Source: Sphingobacterium sp. CZ-UAM (GTDB lineage Bacteria; Bacteroidota; Bacteroidia; Sphingobacteriales; Sphingobacteriaceae). Taken from it: a stretch of DNA of 64,000 nucleotides. The translations under genes and the position numbers were made by a program. Below, one piece after another: positions 8,786-17,814 of the stretch (the first letter of the stretch is position 1; each line of letters starts with the position of its first letter). The notes under the pieces are model-generated. The model did no database searches. It worked only from the letters and a program-made list of their open reading frames with translations, and had not been told where the DNA came from. The stretch covers positions 1 to 64,000 of the forward strand of contig NZ_MTCM01000010.1 of the NCBI RefSeq assembly GCF_002000245.1. Reading direction: 5' to 3'.

Positions 8786-10252
8786 ATGGACCATAATCTC
8801 TTTTTATACAATACGCTTTCGCGAACAAAGGAAAAATTCGAACCTATCCACGCCAACCTGGTTGGGATGTATGTCTGTGGACCTACCGTTTACAGCGATG
8901 TACATTTAGGTAACTGCCGGACTTTTGTTTCCTTTGATTTGATTTTTAGATATCTACGTCATTTGGGCTATAAAGTACGTTATGTGCGGAATATTACAGA
9001 TGCCGGGCATTTGGAGGGCGATCGTGATGAAGGAGATGACAAATTTGCAAAAAAAGCTAAATTGGAACAGCTGGAACCAATGGAAATCGTACAGAAATAT
9101 ACCATCGGTTTTCATGATGTGTTACGTCTTTTCAATACCTTGCCTCCAAGTATCGAACCCACTGCGACAGGACATATTTCAGAGCAGATCGAAATGATCG
9201 AACAGATCATCAGCAATGGTTATGCTTATGAGACGAATGGTACTGTCTATTTCGATGTGGAAAAATATGTGCAGCAGTATGATTATACCGTATTGACCAA
9301 TCGCAAATTGGAAGATATGTTAAACAATACCCGTGAGCTGAGCGGTCAGGATGAGAAAAAGGGACGCTTGGATTTCGCTTTGTGGATCAAAGCTAAGCCC
9401 GAAACAATCATGCGCTGGCCAGCCCCTTGGAGCGTCGGGTTTCCCGGATGGCATATCGAGTGTTCGGCGATGAGCAGAAAGTATTTGGGCGATCAGTTTG
9501 ATATCCACGGAGGTGGAATGGATTTGGCGGCGACGCATCATACAAACGAAATTGCGCAGTCCGAAGCATGTAACCATACCACACCTGCCAAGTATTGGAT
9601 GCATACCAATATGTTAACGGTAAATGGGGCGCGGATGTCCAAATCTGCGGGTAATGGATTTTTGCCAGGAGAACTCTTCACGGGTAATCATCCTTTGTTA
9701 AATAGAGGATATTCGCCAATGGCTGTTCGTTTCTTTATGTTGCAGGCGCATTATAGAAGTACATTGGATTTTTCCAATGAAGCACTTGACGCCGCTGACA
9801 AAGGATATAAACGCTTGATGAGTGCAATAGGACTCTTGGATAAACTAAAAGTTTCAAAAGGAGCTGATTCATTCAATCTGGCTGAGATCCGTAATAAATG
9901 TTATGCGGCAATGGACGACGATTTCAATAGCCCGGTTTTGATTGCAGAACTGTTTGAATTGGTGCGGATCATTAATTCGATCTATGATGGCAAAGCCAAG
10001 GTCTCTGAAGAGGGACTGGAGAAGCTAAGAGTTTTCATGAAAGAATTTGTCGAAGACATCCTTGGACTGCGGAATGATCAAGCATCCGGAACGGATGATA
10101 TTGATGATGTCATGAATTTGGTGATCAAATTACGTAACGAAGCAAAAGCGAATAAGGATTTTGTCACTTCAGATCGTATCCGTGATGAACTTAATGCAAT
10201 TGGTATCCAACTGAAAGATAGTAAAGAAGGTACACTTTGGAATAAGATTTGA
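8786..10252 (+). CDS. cysS: Cysteinyl-tRNA synthetase
   Basis: 488 residues, normal length. It charges tRNA-Cys with cysteine. Visible class I motifs are HLGN (40-43, the HIGH equivalent) and RMSKS (283-287, the KMSKS equivalent). Cys31 in YVCGPTVY, Cys225 in HIECSAMS and the histidines of ATHHTNE form the expected zinc site. The anticodon-binding helical region follows RMSKS. It directly follows der. Confidence 0.97.
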   Translation: MDHNLFLYNTLSRTKEKFEPIHANLVGMYVCGPTVYSDVHLGNCRTFVSFDLIFRYLRHLGYKVRYVRNITDAGHLEGDRDEGDDKFAKKAKLEQLEPMEIVQKYTIGFHDVLRLFNTLPPSIEPTATGHISEQIEMIEQIISNGYAYETNGTVYFDVEKYVQQYDYTVLTNRKLEDMLNNTRELSGQDEKKGRLDFALWIKAKPETIMRWPAPWSVGFPGWHIECSAMSRKYLGDQFDIHGGGMDLAATHHTNEIAQSEACNHTTPAKYWMHTNMLTVNGARMSKSAGNGFLPGELFTGNHPLLNRGYSPMAVRFFMLQAHYRSTLDFSNEALDAADKGYKRLMSAIGLLDKLKVSKGADSFNLAEIRNKCYAAMDDDFNSPVLIAELFELVRIINSIYDGKAKVSEEGLEKLRVFMKEFVEDILGLRNDQASGTDDIDDVMNLVIKLRNEAKANKDFVTSDRIRDELNAIGIQLKDSKEGTLWNKI

Positions 10253-10277
10253 TAGATAAAAAATCGAATTTAAAAAA

Positions 10278-10295
10278 AGGGCAATCAATTGCCCT
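10278..10295 (-). terminator. Minus-facing hairpin terminator downstream of cysS
   Basis: Stem AGGGCAA/TTGCCCT with a 4-nt loop. A run of seven A on the plus strand before it becomes a T-run only when read on the minus strand. It could therefore stop antisense transcription into cysS and is weak in the forward direction. Confidence 0.5.
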
Positions 10296-10311
10296 GAAAA
10301 CCGAGTGTAAT

Positions 10312-10340
10312 GCGTTCATCTGAAACAATAAGATGAACGC
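10312..10340 (+). promoter_or_regulatory. Perfect 10-bp hairpin in front of the NTF2-like gene
   Basis: GCGTTCATCT and AGATGAACGC flank the 9-nt loop GAAACAATA. No T-run follows. It ends 20 bp before the ATG at 10361, so it could be a 5'UTR structure or an RNA 3'-end structure of the cysS transcript. Confidence 0.4.
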
Positions 10341-10360
10341 TGATAAATAATCATTTGCAT

Positions 10361-11251
10361 ATGAATTTTTGGAATAGGTTATCCGTTGTTGCATTGATGA
10401 GTACAATGGGAACAACATTGTACGCACAGATACCCGAAAAAGTAGGAAGTTTGCTGCAGGCCGATAAAGATGCCGCCGCATTATCTAAAGCTTCTACTCC
10501 ACATCAGGCGTTTTTATCTATTATCGATAAGGAATCTACATTTTACGTACCTTCGGCGGTCAATGCATACAATTACCTCAATAATAGACCTAATATTCCA
10601 GATGTATTAAATTGGCAGCCTACTTTTGCCCTTGTCGCAAAGAGCTTGGAGTTTGGCGTAACATCAGGGTCCATGGACTTTCAAAAAGTAGGCGCGCGGT
10701 TGCGTCACGGGGAGTACTTGACCGTCTGGAAACGTAATAAGAAAGGTAAATGGTTGGTTGATATCCGTGCCGAAGTGGAAAACAACGGTAAAGATAAGGA
10801 TGGTGAATTTGATCTGGAATATATAGAACCAACGGATTCCTGGTACCTTAAGCATCGCTCTAAAGTACGTCTGAACCAACGGGAGGATATTGTACTGGAA
10901 ACAGATAAGCTGATGTCTACTGTCCTTAAAGCGGATAATCCCACAGCATACAAAGAATTTTTAAGCGAAGATGTCCGGTTTTTATTTCCCTGGACCAGTC
11001 CAATGGAAGGGAAGAGTAAGATGATGGCTTATCTGAAGAAACAACGCATGACGATCGAGACGGTTCCTGAGGAAGTAAAACGTTCGTATAGTGGGGATTT
11101 TGCTTATACAAAAGGAACGGCGACCGTACGGCAAAAAGATAAGGTCGTCAAGTATAATTATATCCGCGTATGGCAGTTAAGCGAATTAGCAAAGGATGAT
11201 GTGAAGAAAGCGAATTGGAATATTCTGATCGAAATGATGTTTGAGAAATAG
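10361..11251 (+). CDS. Secreted protein with NTF2-like domain, function unknown
   Basis: 296 residues from ATG 10361; the frame can be extended two codons to a TTG, which is less likely. A signal peptide is seen at about 1-23, ending LYAQ. The C-terminal half (about 165-296) has the pattern of a SnoaL/DUF4440-type NTF2 fold (YKEFLSEDVRFLFPW, FAYTKGTATVRQ, YIRVWQL). The N-terminal half may hold a second related domain (VGARLRHGEYLTVWKRNKKGKWLV, as is common at the end of such domains). No enzymatic residues can be assigned. A hairpin precedes the start and a bidirectional terminator follows. Confidence 0.8.
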   Translation: MNFWNRLSVVALMSTMGTTLYAQIPEKVGSLLQADKDAAALSKASTPHQAFLSIIDKESTFYVPSAVNAYNYLNNRPNIPDVLNWQPTFALVAKSLEFGVTSGSMDFQKVGARLRHGEYLTVWKRNKKGKWLVDIRAEVENNGKDKDGEFDLEYIEPTDSWYLKHRSKVRLNQREDIVLETDKLMSTVLKADNPTAYKEFLSEDVRFLFPWTSPMEGKSKMMAYLKKQRMTIETVPEEVKRSYSGDFAYTKGTATVRQKDKVVKYNYIRVWQLSELAKDDVKKANWNILIEMMFEK

Positions 11252-11274
11252 ATAACCGAACATAATATACGCAT

Positions 11275-11308
11275 AAAAAAGGCTTGAATATTGATTCAAG
11301 CCTTTTTT
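11275..11308. terminator. Bidirectional terminator between convergent genes
   Basis: A6, stem GGCTTGAAT/ATTCAAGCC with loop ATTG, T6. It serves the NTF2-like gene (plus) and the SurA-like gene (minus). Confidence 0.9.
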
Positions 11309-11329
11309 ATGTGCGGAGCATATTAACTC

Positions 11330-12679
11330 CTATTTCTTTCTCCATTTTTCTAGTTCCTCACAGGCTCCAAAATCATCGCTGATATCAATGAATGTGTTCT
11401 TCGCCTTGTCGTCAAACCATTTGCTTAGGTTCCGACGTACTTTATCTTCTTTCGCAGCTTCTTTGATCTTTGTAAAGTCCTGATCTAAATTTGCTTTATG
11501 TGGCGCGATACGGGTTTTTAGGTAGTTAAAACGATAACCTACATCGCCAGTTTTGTCTGTGAATTGTTCCGGTTTAGAATATTCCCCTGGTTTTAATGGG
11601 TCAATGGCTGTAAATACGGCCTTATCCAATCCATCCATCGGAATTAAAGTTGTACGGCTGGATCCTTGTGGATTTAAAACCATACCACCATTAAATTTGC
11701 TTTCTTCAGCATCAGAATTGTTCGTTGCAGCGTGATAAAAATCTAATTTCTTGTCAACAACCAGTTTGTAGATACTGTCCAGTTTATTTTTGGTTCGCTC
11801 CATTGCCGCAGCTCCGGGATTCATTTTCATCAGGATATGACGGGTGTGTACCTCTTCGCCACGTCTTTCAAGTACCTGAATGATGTGGAAACCATACTTT
11901 GATTCTACAATTGGTGATATTTCCCCCGGCTTTAGTTTAAACGCCATTGCAGAGAACTCTTTTACATAGTTGTCACGGGTACCGAAGCCAAGGTCTCCGC
12001 CATAAGGTGCAGAACCTGGATCTTGGGAGTAGAGGCGCGCCATCGTTCCAAAATCCGAACCGTCGACAATCTGCTTGCGGATGCCTTCTATTTTCTCCCG
12101 CTGTTCTTTTTTCTCTTCGTCGGTCAATTTTGGCATCATGACAATTTCGCCGATTTCAACTTCTGTATTGAAATAAGGAAGACTATCTTTATTCAATCCT
12201 TCAAAATAACGTTTTACTTCCAATGGCGTTACATCCACTTTCTGTACGATATTTTGTTGCATCTTATTCGCTTTCAGCTGCTCAAAAACACTTGCACGCA
12301 TTTCTTCCTTGTATTGTAACAAAGAACGGTTCAGGAACTTCTCCAGGCGTTCCTGACCACCAGCTTGTTGGGACATATGGCGCAAACGGGAATTTAAGTT
12401 ATCATCCACCTCGGTTTCAGTGACGTCGATTGAGTCAATTACCGCCTGTTGGGAAAGTAATTTCTGAATGATCAATTGTTCAAGAACTCCACATTTGAAC
12501 TTTTCATCAGGTTTATTTCCCTGCGCAAGCCATTGTGAATATTGCATGTCCAGATCGGATTGTAGGATAATCCCTGAACCCACCGTAGCCACTACCCGGT
12601 CAATAACCTGACGTTGTGCAAAGCTGGCTTGAATGGATACAAACAGCAACAAAAACAATATATATATGTTTTTTTTCAT
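11330..12679 (-). CDS. SurA-like periplasmic peptidylprolyl isomerase
   Basis: 449 residues. The signal peptide is MKKNIYILFLLLFVSIQASFA. An N-terminal SurA chaperone-like region (RVVATVGSGIILQSDLD) is followed by a clear parvulin domain (about 170-275, with DFGTMARLYSQDPGSAPYGGDLGFG) and a second, more diverged parvulin-like segment beginning VHTRHILMKM. SurA proteins escort outer-membrane barrel proteins through the periplasm, which fits a genome rich in SusC barrels. The order chaperone region then two parvulin domains matches SurA; the second parvulin looks degenerate and may be non-catalytic. Confidence 0.92.
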   Translation of the reverse strand: MKKNIYILFLLLFVSIQASFAQRQVIDRVVATVGSGIILQSDLDMQYSQWLAQGNKPDEKFKCGVLEQLIIQKLLSQQAVIDSIDVTETEVDDNLNSRLRHMSQQAGGQERLEKFLNRSLLQYKEEMRASVFEQLKANKMQQNIVQKVDVTPLEVKRYFEGLNKDSLPYFNTEVEIGEIVMMPKLTDEEKKEQREKIEGIRKQIVDGSDFGTMARLYSQDPGSAPYGGDLGFGTRDNYVKEFSAMAFKLKPGEISPIVESKYGFHIIQVLERRGEEVHTRHILMKMNPGAAAMERTKNKLDSIYKLVVDKKLDFYHAATNNSDAEESKFNGGMVLNPQGSSRTTLIPMDGLDKAVFTAIDPLKPGEYSKPEQFTDKTGDVGYRFNYLKTRIAPHKANLDQDFTKIKEAAKEDKVRRNLSKWFDDKAKNTFIDISDDFGACEELEKWRKK

Positions 12680-13088
12680 CTAAATAATATGTTTCTAAAC
12701 GCCGATGAAGCAACCATGACCCGTTTAATCATATACAAGTCGTACAGATTGATGTCACAGTAGATTCATCTAAATCACTAATAATCTCCCGATTCTATCG
12801 TTCAATATATACTATTTTGAACAACAGCACAAAATTATCAGATTATATGAATTATTCGTATTTTTATTTAACAATATTTTTATAATCCCAATATTTCAAA
12901 TGGGAATTTTAGACTTGTTAAAATTGATTCGCTAAAAATACGGATTTGCCTCTTAGAAAGGGCGGTTTTAACCTAATTTAACAAGTTTCTCAGCAACAGT
13001 AATAACATAAGAAGGTATCTTTATTTTTTTGTGCTACACCGTTAGCAAGAGGAAAATTCGTTGATTATTTTTAATAAATTGTACACAC
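12680..13088. other. 409-bp divergent intergenic region with a long inverted repeat
   Basis: It lies between the divergent surA-like and lactonase genes and must hold both promoters; I cannot point to convincing -7/-33 pairs. ACTTGTTAAA (12913-12922) and its exact complement TTTAACAAGT (12977-12986) form an inverted repeat with a 54-bp spacer, possibly two regulator sites. No coding frame is seen. Confidence 0.35.
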
Positions 13089-14180
13089 ATGAAAAAAGCT
13101 TTTATTTATCTGATGACATTTCTGCCTTTTGCAAGTATTGCACAACAGATTCCAATGTTTGTTGGAACTTATACGAACAAAACAGAAAGTAAAGGTATTT
13201 ATATCTATAATTTCGATACAAAAACGGGTGAAGCTTCCTTGATCGGCACGCAGGAAAGTAAGGATCCTTCATTTCTGGCTCGAAATAACAACTTTATCTA
13301 TGCTGTCAATGAACTTCCAAATCAGGAGGGTACTGTGTCCGCTTATTCCTTTAAGGATGGAAAGCTGACCTTCTTGAACTCGCTGCCTACTGGAGGGGAG
13401 TCACCTTGTTTTGTTGAAGTGCACCCTAAAGGAAATTTATTGGCTGTAGCTAATTACACGGGAGGATCAGCAGCATTATTTGAGCTTGAAACAAATGGTG
13501 TCCTGAACAAAAGAAGCCGACTGATCCAACATGAAGGTAAAGGCGTTGATCCTGTCCGTCAAGAAAAACCCCATATACATTCTACTTTCTTCTCTAGTAA
13601 GGGTGATCGTTTATATATACAGGATCTCGGTTTGGATCAAATTTCTGTATTTCCTGTCAATAAATCCGGAAGCGCTTATAGTCTGGCAGAGGAACCTGAG
13701 GATTTCTTTACCCCGGCAGGTGGTGGCCCTCGCCATATTGTCTTTGATAAGAAGGAAAAATTTCTCTATGTTGTATTGGAAATGACAGGGCAGGTGGCGA
13801 GCTATAAGAAAGAAGGCGATGATTGGATGTATCAAAACACTTACGAAATTAATCCAGAGGGATTCAAGGGCCAGAATGGCGGCGCAGATATCAAAATATC
13901 TGCCGATGGCAAGTTTTTATATGCGACCAATCGTGGTGACGCAAATACGATAGCGACCTTCGCCGTGGAGAAAGATGGGGCATTAAACAAATTATCCAAT
14001 ACTTCGGTCAAGGGGAGAGGACCACGGAATTTTAATCTTTCTCCAGATGGGAAATACTTGCTGGTTGCGAATCAATATACCAACAATATTGTGCTGTTTA
14101 ATCGGGATACAAAGACTGGACTATTAACGGATACAGGAAAAGAAATCAAAGTGCCTGCTCCGGTCTGTATTATATTTTAG
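13089..14180 (+). CDS. Secreted lactonase-fold protein (6-phosphogluconolactonase, YbhE type)
   Basis: 363 residues. A signal peptide covers about 1-19 (ending SIAQ). The body is a seven-bladed beta-propeller of the lactonase family, with repeated blades such as NNFIYAVNELP, KGNLLAVANYTGG, GKFLYATNRGDANTIATF and GKYLLVANQYTNNIVLF. Family motifs GGGPRH and KPHIHS are visible. Members hydrolyse 6-phosphogluconolactone or other lactones. The exported location makes a role in the cytoplasmic pentose-phosphate pathway doubtful, so the true lactone is uncertain. It is monocistronic with its own terminator. Confidence 0.9.
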   Translation: MKKAFIYLMTFLPFASIAQQIPMFVGTYTNKTESKGIYIYNFDTKTGEASLIGTQESKDPSFLARNNNFIYAVNELPNQEGTVSAYSFKDGKLTFLNSLPTGGESPCFVEVHPKGNLLAVANYTGGSAALFELETNGVLNKRSRLIQHEGKGVDPVRQEKPHIHSTFFSSKGDRLYIQDLGLDQISVFPVNKSGSAYSLAEEPEDFFTPAGGGPRHIVFDKKEKFLYVVLEMTGQVASYKKEGDDWMYQNTYEINPEGFKGQNGGADIKISADGKFLYATNRGDANTIATFAVEKDGALNKLSNTSVKGRGPRNFNLSPDGKYLLVANQYTNNIVLFNRDTKTGLLTDTGKEIKVPAPVCIIF

Positions 14181-14233
14181 TCTTTCGATTTAAGGGTACG
14201 GAGACTTATCCAATGAAAAGATCTTGGAAAGAT

Positions 14234-14270
14234 AAGGCATCAAAACACTGTTGTGATGCCTTATTTTTTT
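14234..14270 (+). terminator. Terminator after the lactonase gene
   Basis: Stem AAGGCATCA/TGATGCCTT with an 11-nt loop followed by ATTTTTTT. It may also stop the Mrp operon arriving on the minus strand. Confidence 0.85.
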
Positions 14271-14319
14271 GATGAAACTCTGTCGACAGTATTCTTTTTA
14301 AGAATATCTCCGGAATAGC

Positions 14320-14673
14320 TTAAAAATCTTCTTTCCGACAATCCAGTTGGCCTTCTTTTTCCAAATCGTTTAAGACAGTTCCTTTCCAGGTCTTGACACG
14401 CTGTATATAAGCTGCCCGTCCGATCATATGGGCCGCAACCGGAGCGGTCAGGATTAGAAAGAAACCAATTGCTATTGCCTTGGTCGTCACAGATACATCC
14501 GGGAATGTCATCGCAGCACAGATCAACAAGAGGCCGACCCCTAGGGTTGCAGCTTTTACAGTCACTGAGAGGCGCAGATAGAAATCAGGCATCCGTAAAA
14601 TGCCAATCGATGCAAATAATATGGCCAGTGCACCGATGGTGCTTAAAATTGCTAAGGTAATATCAGTCATCAT
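14320..14673 (-). CDS. mrpG: Mrp cation/proton antiporter subunit G
   Basis: 117 residues with three membrane segments (about 4-25, 33-57, 63-85) and a short polar tail. The pattern LRMPDFYLRLSVTVKAATLG is typical of MrpG/PhaG. It is the last gene of the operon; its start overlaps the end of mrpF by 11 bp. Two adjacent ATG codons are possible starts. Confidence 0.93.
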   Translation of the reverse strand: MMTDITLAILSTIGALAILFASIGILRMPDFYLRLSVTVKAATLGVGLLLICAAMTFPDVSVTTKAIAIGFFLILTAPVAAHMIGRAAYIQRVKTWKGTVLNDLEKEGQLDCRKEDF

Positions 14674-14938
14674 TGCGTTGTTTTTCCAAATAAAATGAAA
14701 AGGCTATAGTTCCCAAAAATGCGATAAGTGCTAGGATCATGGCAATATCTAAAAATACTTCCTGCGAAGTGCGTATACTATAGACTGTAATAATTCCGAT
14801 TCCGATTGTGATAATGAGATCCAGTGCAATGACCCGGTCAAAGATCTGTGGACCTTTGTATAAACGGATAAATGCCAGAATAACCGATAAGGCTAATATG
14901 GGGAGGATAACATAATCGAAGTAAGTAGCTAAAGTCAT
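14663..14938 (-). CDS. mrpF: Mrp cation/proton antiporter subunit F
   Basis: 91 residues, three membrane segments. The motif FDRVIALDLIIT and the acidic residue in LDIAMILALIAFLGT are typical of MrpF. ATGA overlap with mrpE upstream shows translational coupling. Confidence 0.93.
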   Translation of the reverse strand: MTLATYFDYVILPILALSVILAFIRLYKGPQIFDRVIALDLIITIGIGIITVYSIRTSQEVFLDIAMILALIAFLGTIAFSFYLEKQRNDD

Positions 14939-15411
14939 CGTAAGAGTTCTAAAAGTCTTCGTTCAACATTGTTTTTTAGGGTGGAGACAAATTGTTCTTT
15001 GCTCTTCATGTACATCACATGGATAAAAAGTGTTTTTTTGTCCTCGCTCACATCCAAAATAAGCGTACCAGGCGTCAGTGATATAAAAGTAGAAAGCAAA
15101 TTGATCTCCAGGTCTGTCTTGGCATCCATCGGATACTTGACAATAGCCGGGTTGATAAAAAACTTTGGCGTGATCACATCGTAGGCAACCTGAACATTGG
15201 CGACGATCATTTCCCATAAAAAAAAGAGGATGAAACTCACCGTTTTGGGAACACGATAGAAATAACGCTGGTCGGCCTCATTCTTGTTCATAACCCAAAG
15301 AATCGCGAAACCGAGTAAAAAGCCAAACAGGAAATTCGTATAATACATCGATCCCGTCAGTGCTACCCAGATAAAAGATAGCATCAGGTTCATTAAAAAC
15401 TGTTTTATCAT
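14935..15411 (-). CDS. mrpE: Mrp cation/proton antiporter subunit E
   Basis: 158 residues. Two N-terminal membrane segments are followed by a soluble domain with SLTPGTLILDVSEDKKTLFIHVM, the conserved MrpE core. The gene begins 1 bp after the mrpD stop and overlaps mrpF by 4 bp. MrpE helps assembly of the complex. Confidence 0.94.
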   Translation of the reverse strand: MIKQFLMNLMLSFIWVALTGSMYYTNFLFGFLLGFAILWVMNKNEADQRYFYRVPKTVSFILFFLWEMIVANVQVAYDVITPKFFINPAIVKYPMDAKTDLEINLLSTFISLTPGTLILDVSEDKKTLFIHVMYMKSKEQFVSTLKNNVERRLLELLR

Positions 15412-15412
15412 A

Positions 15413-16921
15413 TCAATTCTGCCCTCCTAATACAGCATTTATATAAGGTGAAGTATCCAGTAATTGTGTAGCGATCTTGTCTGCAACATGTATGATAGCT
15501 TCTGCATTAAATCCGATATACAACGAAGCTGAGGCCAACATAATCACAGGTAAGAGCAGCATTGTTCTTTTATAGCCGATCATTCCCGCGAATTTATCTT
15601 CAATGATGTCGGGCTTGGGGGTATCTTTCCAAAATACCTGCGCCCACATTTTGGCAATCACAAACAGTGTAATAAAACTACCGATGATCAAAGCGCCTGC
15701 AAAAGCGTATTTTTCCAGTTGAAAGGCATCTCTAAAAAGATAGATCTTGGGCCAGAACCCAGATAATGGCGGGATACCGACTAAAGAGAAAAGTACCACC
15801 GCAAAAAGCAGGGAAATCTTCGGATACTGTGCATATAGGCCTCCGAGCTTGTTCATGTCCATGGTTCCCCGAAGCTGGCGGATAACACCGGCCATTAAGA
15901 ACAGGTTTGTTTTCACCATAATATCATGAATAAGATAAAAGATTGCACCTAACAGCGCCCATTTGTTATATAATCCCAAACCACCGATCATAAAACCGAT
16001 ATGGCAGACAATCAGGTAAGAAAATAATCTGCGGACATTGGTTTTTATTAATGCGCCAAAAGCACCTGTTAAAATGGTCAGTATGGCCAAAACGACCAAC
16101 AGTTCTTTGGCAAAATGGTTTGGGATAAACAATAAAGAAAATACCCTAAACAGTGCATAGATCCCAACTTTAGTCAAGAGTCCGCCAAAGGTTGCGGCTA
16201 CAGCCGAAGGCGGTGTATGATAGGAAGAGGGCAGCCAGAAATAAAGTGGGAATACTGCCGATTTGATACCAAAGCCGATCAGGAAAAAAGTGGCCGTGAT
16301 TTCGACCAGTGCCTGATTTTGTATTTTGGGTATACGCAAAGCCAGGTCTGCCATATTGAGCGATCCTGAGATGCCATACAGAATTCCGATACCCGTCAGG
16401 AAAAAGGTAGAGGCCAATATATTCATGGCCATATATTTTACAGCTCCTTCCAATTGTGATTTACGGCCACCAAGTGTCATCAATACAAAGGATGAAATAA
16501 TGATCACCTCAAACCACACATAGAGATTAAAAATATCTCCGGTCAGAAATGCGCCATTTAGCCCCATCATCAGAAAATGAAAAATAGGGAAATAGCCGTA
16601 TAAAATGCGTTGTCTCCCGACACCGACACATGAAAAAATCGATACCGCAAGTCCGGCAATGGAGGTCAGGACGACCAGGGTACTACTAAAAAGGTCCGCG
16701 ACAAAGACAATCCCAAAAGGGGCTTTCCAATTGGCGGCATTCATCGTCAGGATTCCGCCATCATAGACCTTGAAAAAGAGCTTAAATGCAAGAATAAGTG
16801 CTAAAAGGCTTCCTCCCACGCTTAGAAAACGTTGCGGGGTAGATTTGCGCCAAAGCATCAGCTGGACAATAGCAATAAAAAGGTGCACGATAACCGTGGC
16901 AATAATCTGGTTGTCTATCAT
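15413..16921 (-). CDS. mrpD: Mrp antiporter subunit D (NuoL/M/N-like)
   Basis: 502 residues, about 14 membrane segments, homologous to complex I antiporter-like subunits. Glu138 in YVWFEVIII matches the essential glutamate of the family, and the lysine-bearing segment GFGIKSAVFPLYFWLP is intact. It overlaps mrpC by 4 bp (ATGA). Confidence 0.96.
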   Translation of the reverse strand: MIDNQIIATVIVHLFIAIVQLMLWRKSTPQRFLSVGGSLLALILAFKLFFKVYDGGILTMNAANWKAPFGIVFVADLFSSTLVVLTSIAGLAVSIFSCVGVGRQRILYGYFPIFHFLMMGLNGAFLTGDIFNLYVWFEVIIISSFVLMTLGGRKSQLEGAVKYMAMNILASTFFLTGIGILYGISGSLNMADLALRIPKIQNQALVEITATFFLIGFGIKSAVFPLYFWLPSSYHTPPSAVAATFGGLLTKVGIYALFRVFSLLFIPNHFAKELLVVLAILTILTGAFGALIKTNVRRLFSYLIVCHIGFMIGGLGLYNKWALLGAIFYLIHDIMVKTNLFLMAGVIRQLRGTMDMNKLGGLYAQYPKISLLFAVVLFSLVGIPPLSGFWPKIYLFRDAFQLEKYAFAGALIIGSFITLFVIAKMWAQVFWKDTPKPDIIEDKFAGMIGYKRTMLLLPVIMLASASLYIGFNAEAIIHVADKIATQLLDTSPYINAVLGGQN

Positions 16922-17274
16922 ATATCTTCTTCCTCAGGCGTATTCAAATTATCTAAATCGTCCGTGCCCAATAAGGCGTAAACACGTTTAAGTAGTACAA
17001 TAGCGAACGAAGTCAGCCCAAAACTGATAACGATTGCCGTTAAAATTAGGGCTTGCGGTATGGGATCGGCATAAATATCCGTGAAGACCTTTAGGTCAGG
17101 GCCGATGATCGGTGGTTTACCTTTGACAATATTCCCCAACAGAAAGATCAATATATTGGTCCCATTGCCCAATAACATAATTCCCAATAAAAGTTTCACC
17201 ATGCTGCGTCGCAAGATGAGGTATATTCCGGCGGCATATAGAATACCGATCAATAAAACGAGAATCAGCTCCAT
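16918..17274 (-). CDS. mrpC: Mrp antiporter subunit C (NuoK-like)
   Basis: 118 residues with three membrane segments and the NuoK-like pattern LLLGIMLLGNGTNILIF and PIPQALILTAIVI. It shares one base with mrpB (TAATG) and overlaps mrpD by 4 bp. Confidence 0.95.
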   Translation of the reverse strand: MELILVLLIGILYAAGIYLILRRSMVKLLLGIMLLGNGTNILIFLLGNIVKGKPPIIGPDLKVFTDIYADPIPQALILTAIVISFGLTSFAIVLLKRVYALLGTDDLDNLNTPEEEDI

Positions 17275-17693
17275 TATTCCTCCTCCGTATTTAAAGCAAT
17301 TGTGAATAAAATAGTCAATACAACGCCAATGACGACAAAGTATACGCCGAGGTCAAAAAATAAGGCTGTACCGATCATCCCAATGACGGGAATTTTTTCC
17401 TCCAGCCAAAGTCCGGTCATAACGGGATAGCCAAAGAAAGTTGGTAGAAACATGCTCACTGCGGCAATGCCCAATCCGATCGGAATAAGGGATAACGGTT
17501 TGTATTGGATAAGCTTCATGGTGTTGTGAGGACCAAAAGCGAAACTATGCAGTACGAAAGCAATTGAGGCCACCAAGCCCCCCACAAATCCTCCTCCGGG
17601 ATAATAATGCCCCCGAAGTAGGAGAAATACAGAAAACAATAAAAGTATTGGTAGGAGATACCGCGTTGCGGTTTGTAATATCGTGCTATTCAT
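17274..17693 (-). CDS. mrpB: Mrp antiporter subunit B
   Basis: 139 residues, four membrane segments. GHYYPGGGFVGGLVASIAFVLHSFAFG is highly characteristic of MrpB. The gene begins 121 bp after the mrpA stop, an unusually large gap for this operon, which holds a dispersed repeat ending 8 bp before the start codon. An internal promoter or mRNA structure there could alter the stoichiometry of B-G against A. Confidence 0.95.
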   Translation of the reverse strand: MNSTILQTATRYLLPILLLFSVFLLLRGHYYPGGGFVGGLVASIAFVLHSFAFGPHNTMKLIQYKPLSLIPIGLGIAAVSMFLPTFFGYPVMTGLWLEEKIPVIGMIGTALFFDLGVYFVVIGVVLTILFTIALNTEEE

Positions 17694-17700
17694 TTATTCG

Positions 17701-17814
17701 AGTATTTAGATATTAGTATTGAGTATTGAGATTCCGGTGATACAAACCAATGGGTTTTCATAGATCGTCCATCGCTCCTAATCATCATTACTCCACTAAC
17801 GTGTCATAAAATAT
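17701..17814 (-). repeat. Dispersed intergenic repeat between mrpA and mrpB (copy a)
   Basis: Read on the minus strand, 17753-17720 matches 39270-39303 at 28 of 34 positions (CCAT-GG-TTGT then AATCTCAATACTCA). It continues ATACTAATATCTAAATACT to 17701. The other end holds GTGTCATAAA (17801-17810), which recurs at 20721-20730 and inverted at 20665-20674. It fills the gap between mrpA and mrpB. Confidence 0.6.

Noticed and set aside
17701..17732. Terminator between mrpA and mrpB
   Set aside because: No stable stem with T-run can be drawn; the sequence is explained by the dispersed repeat.
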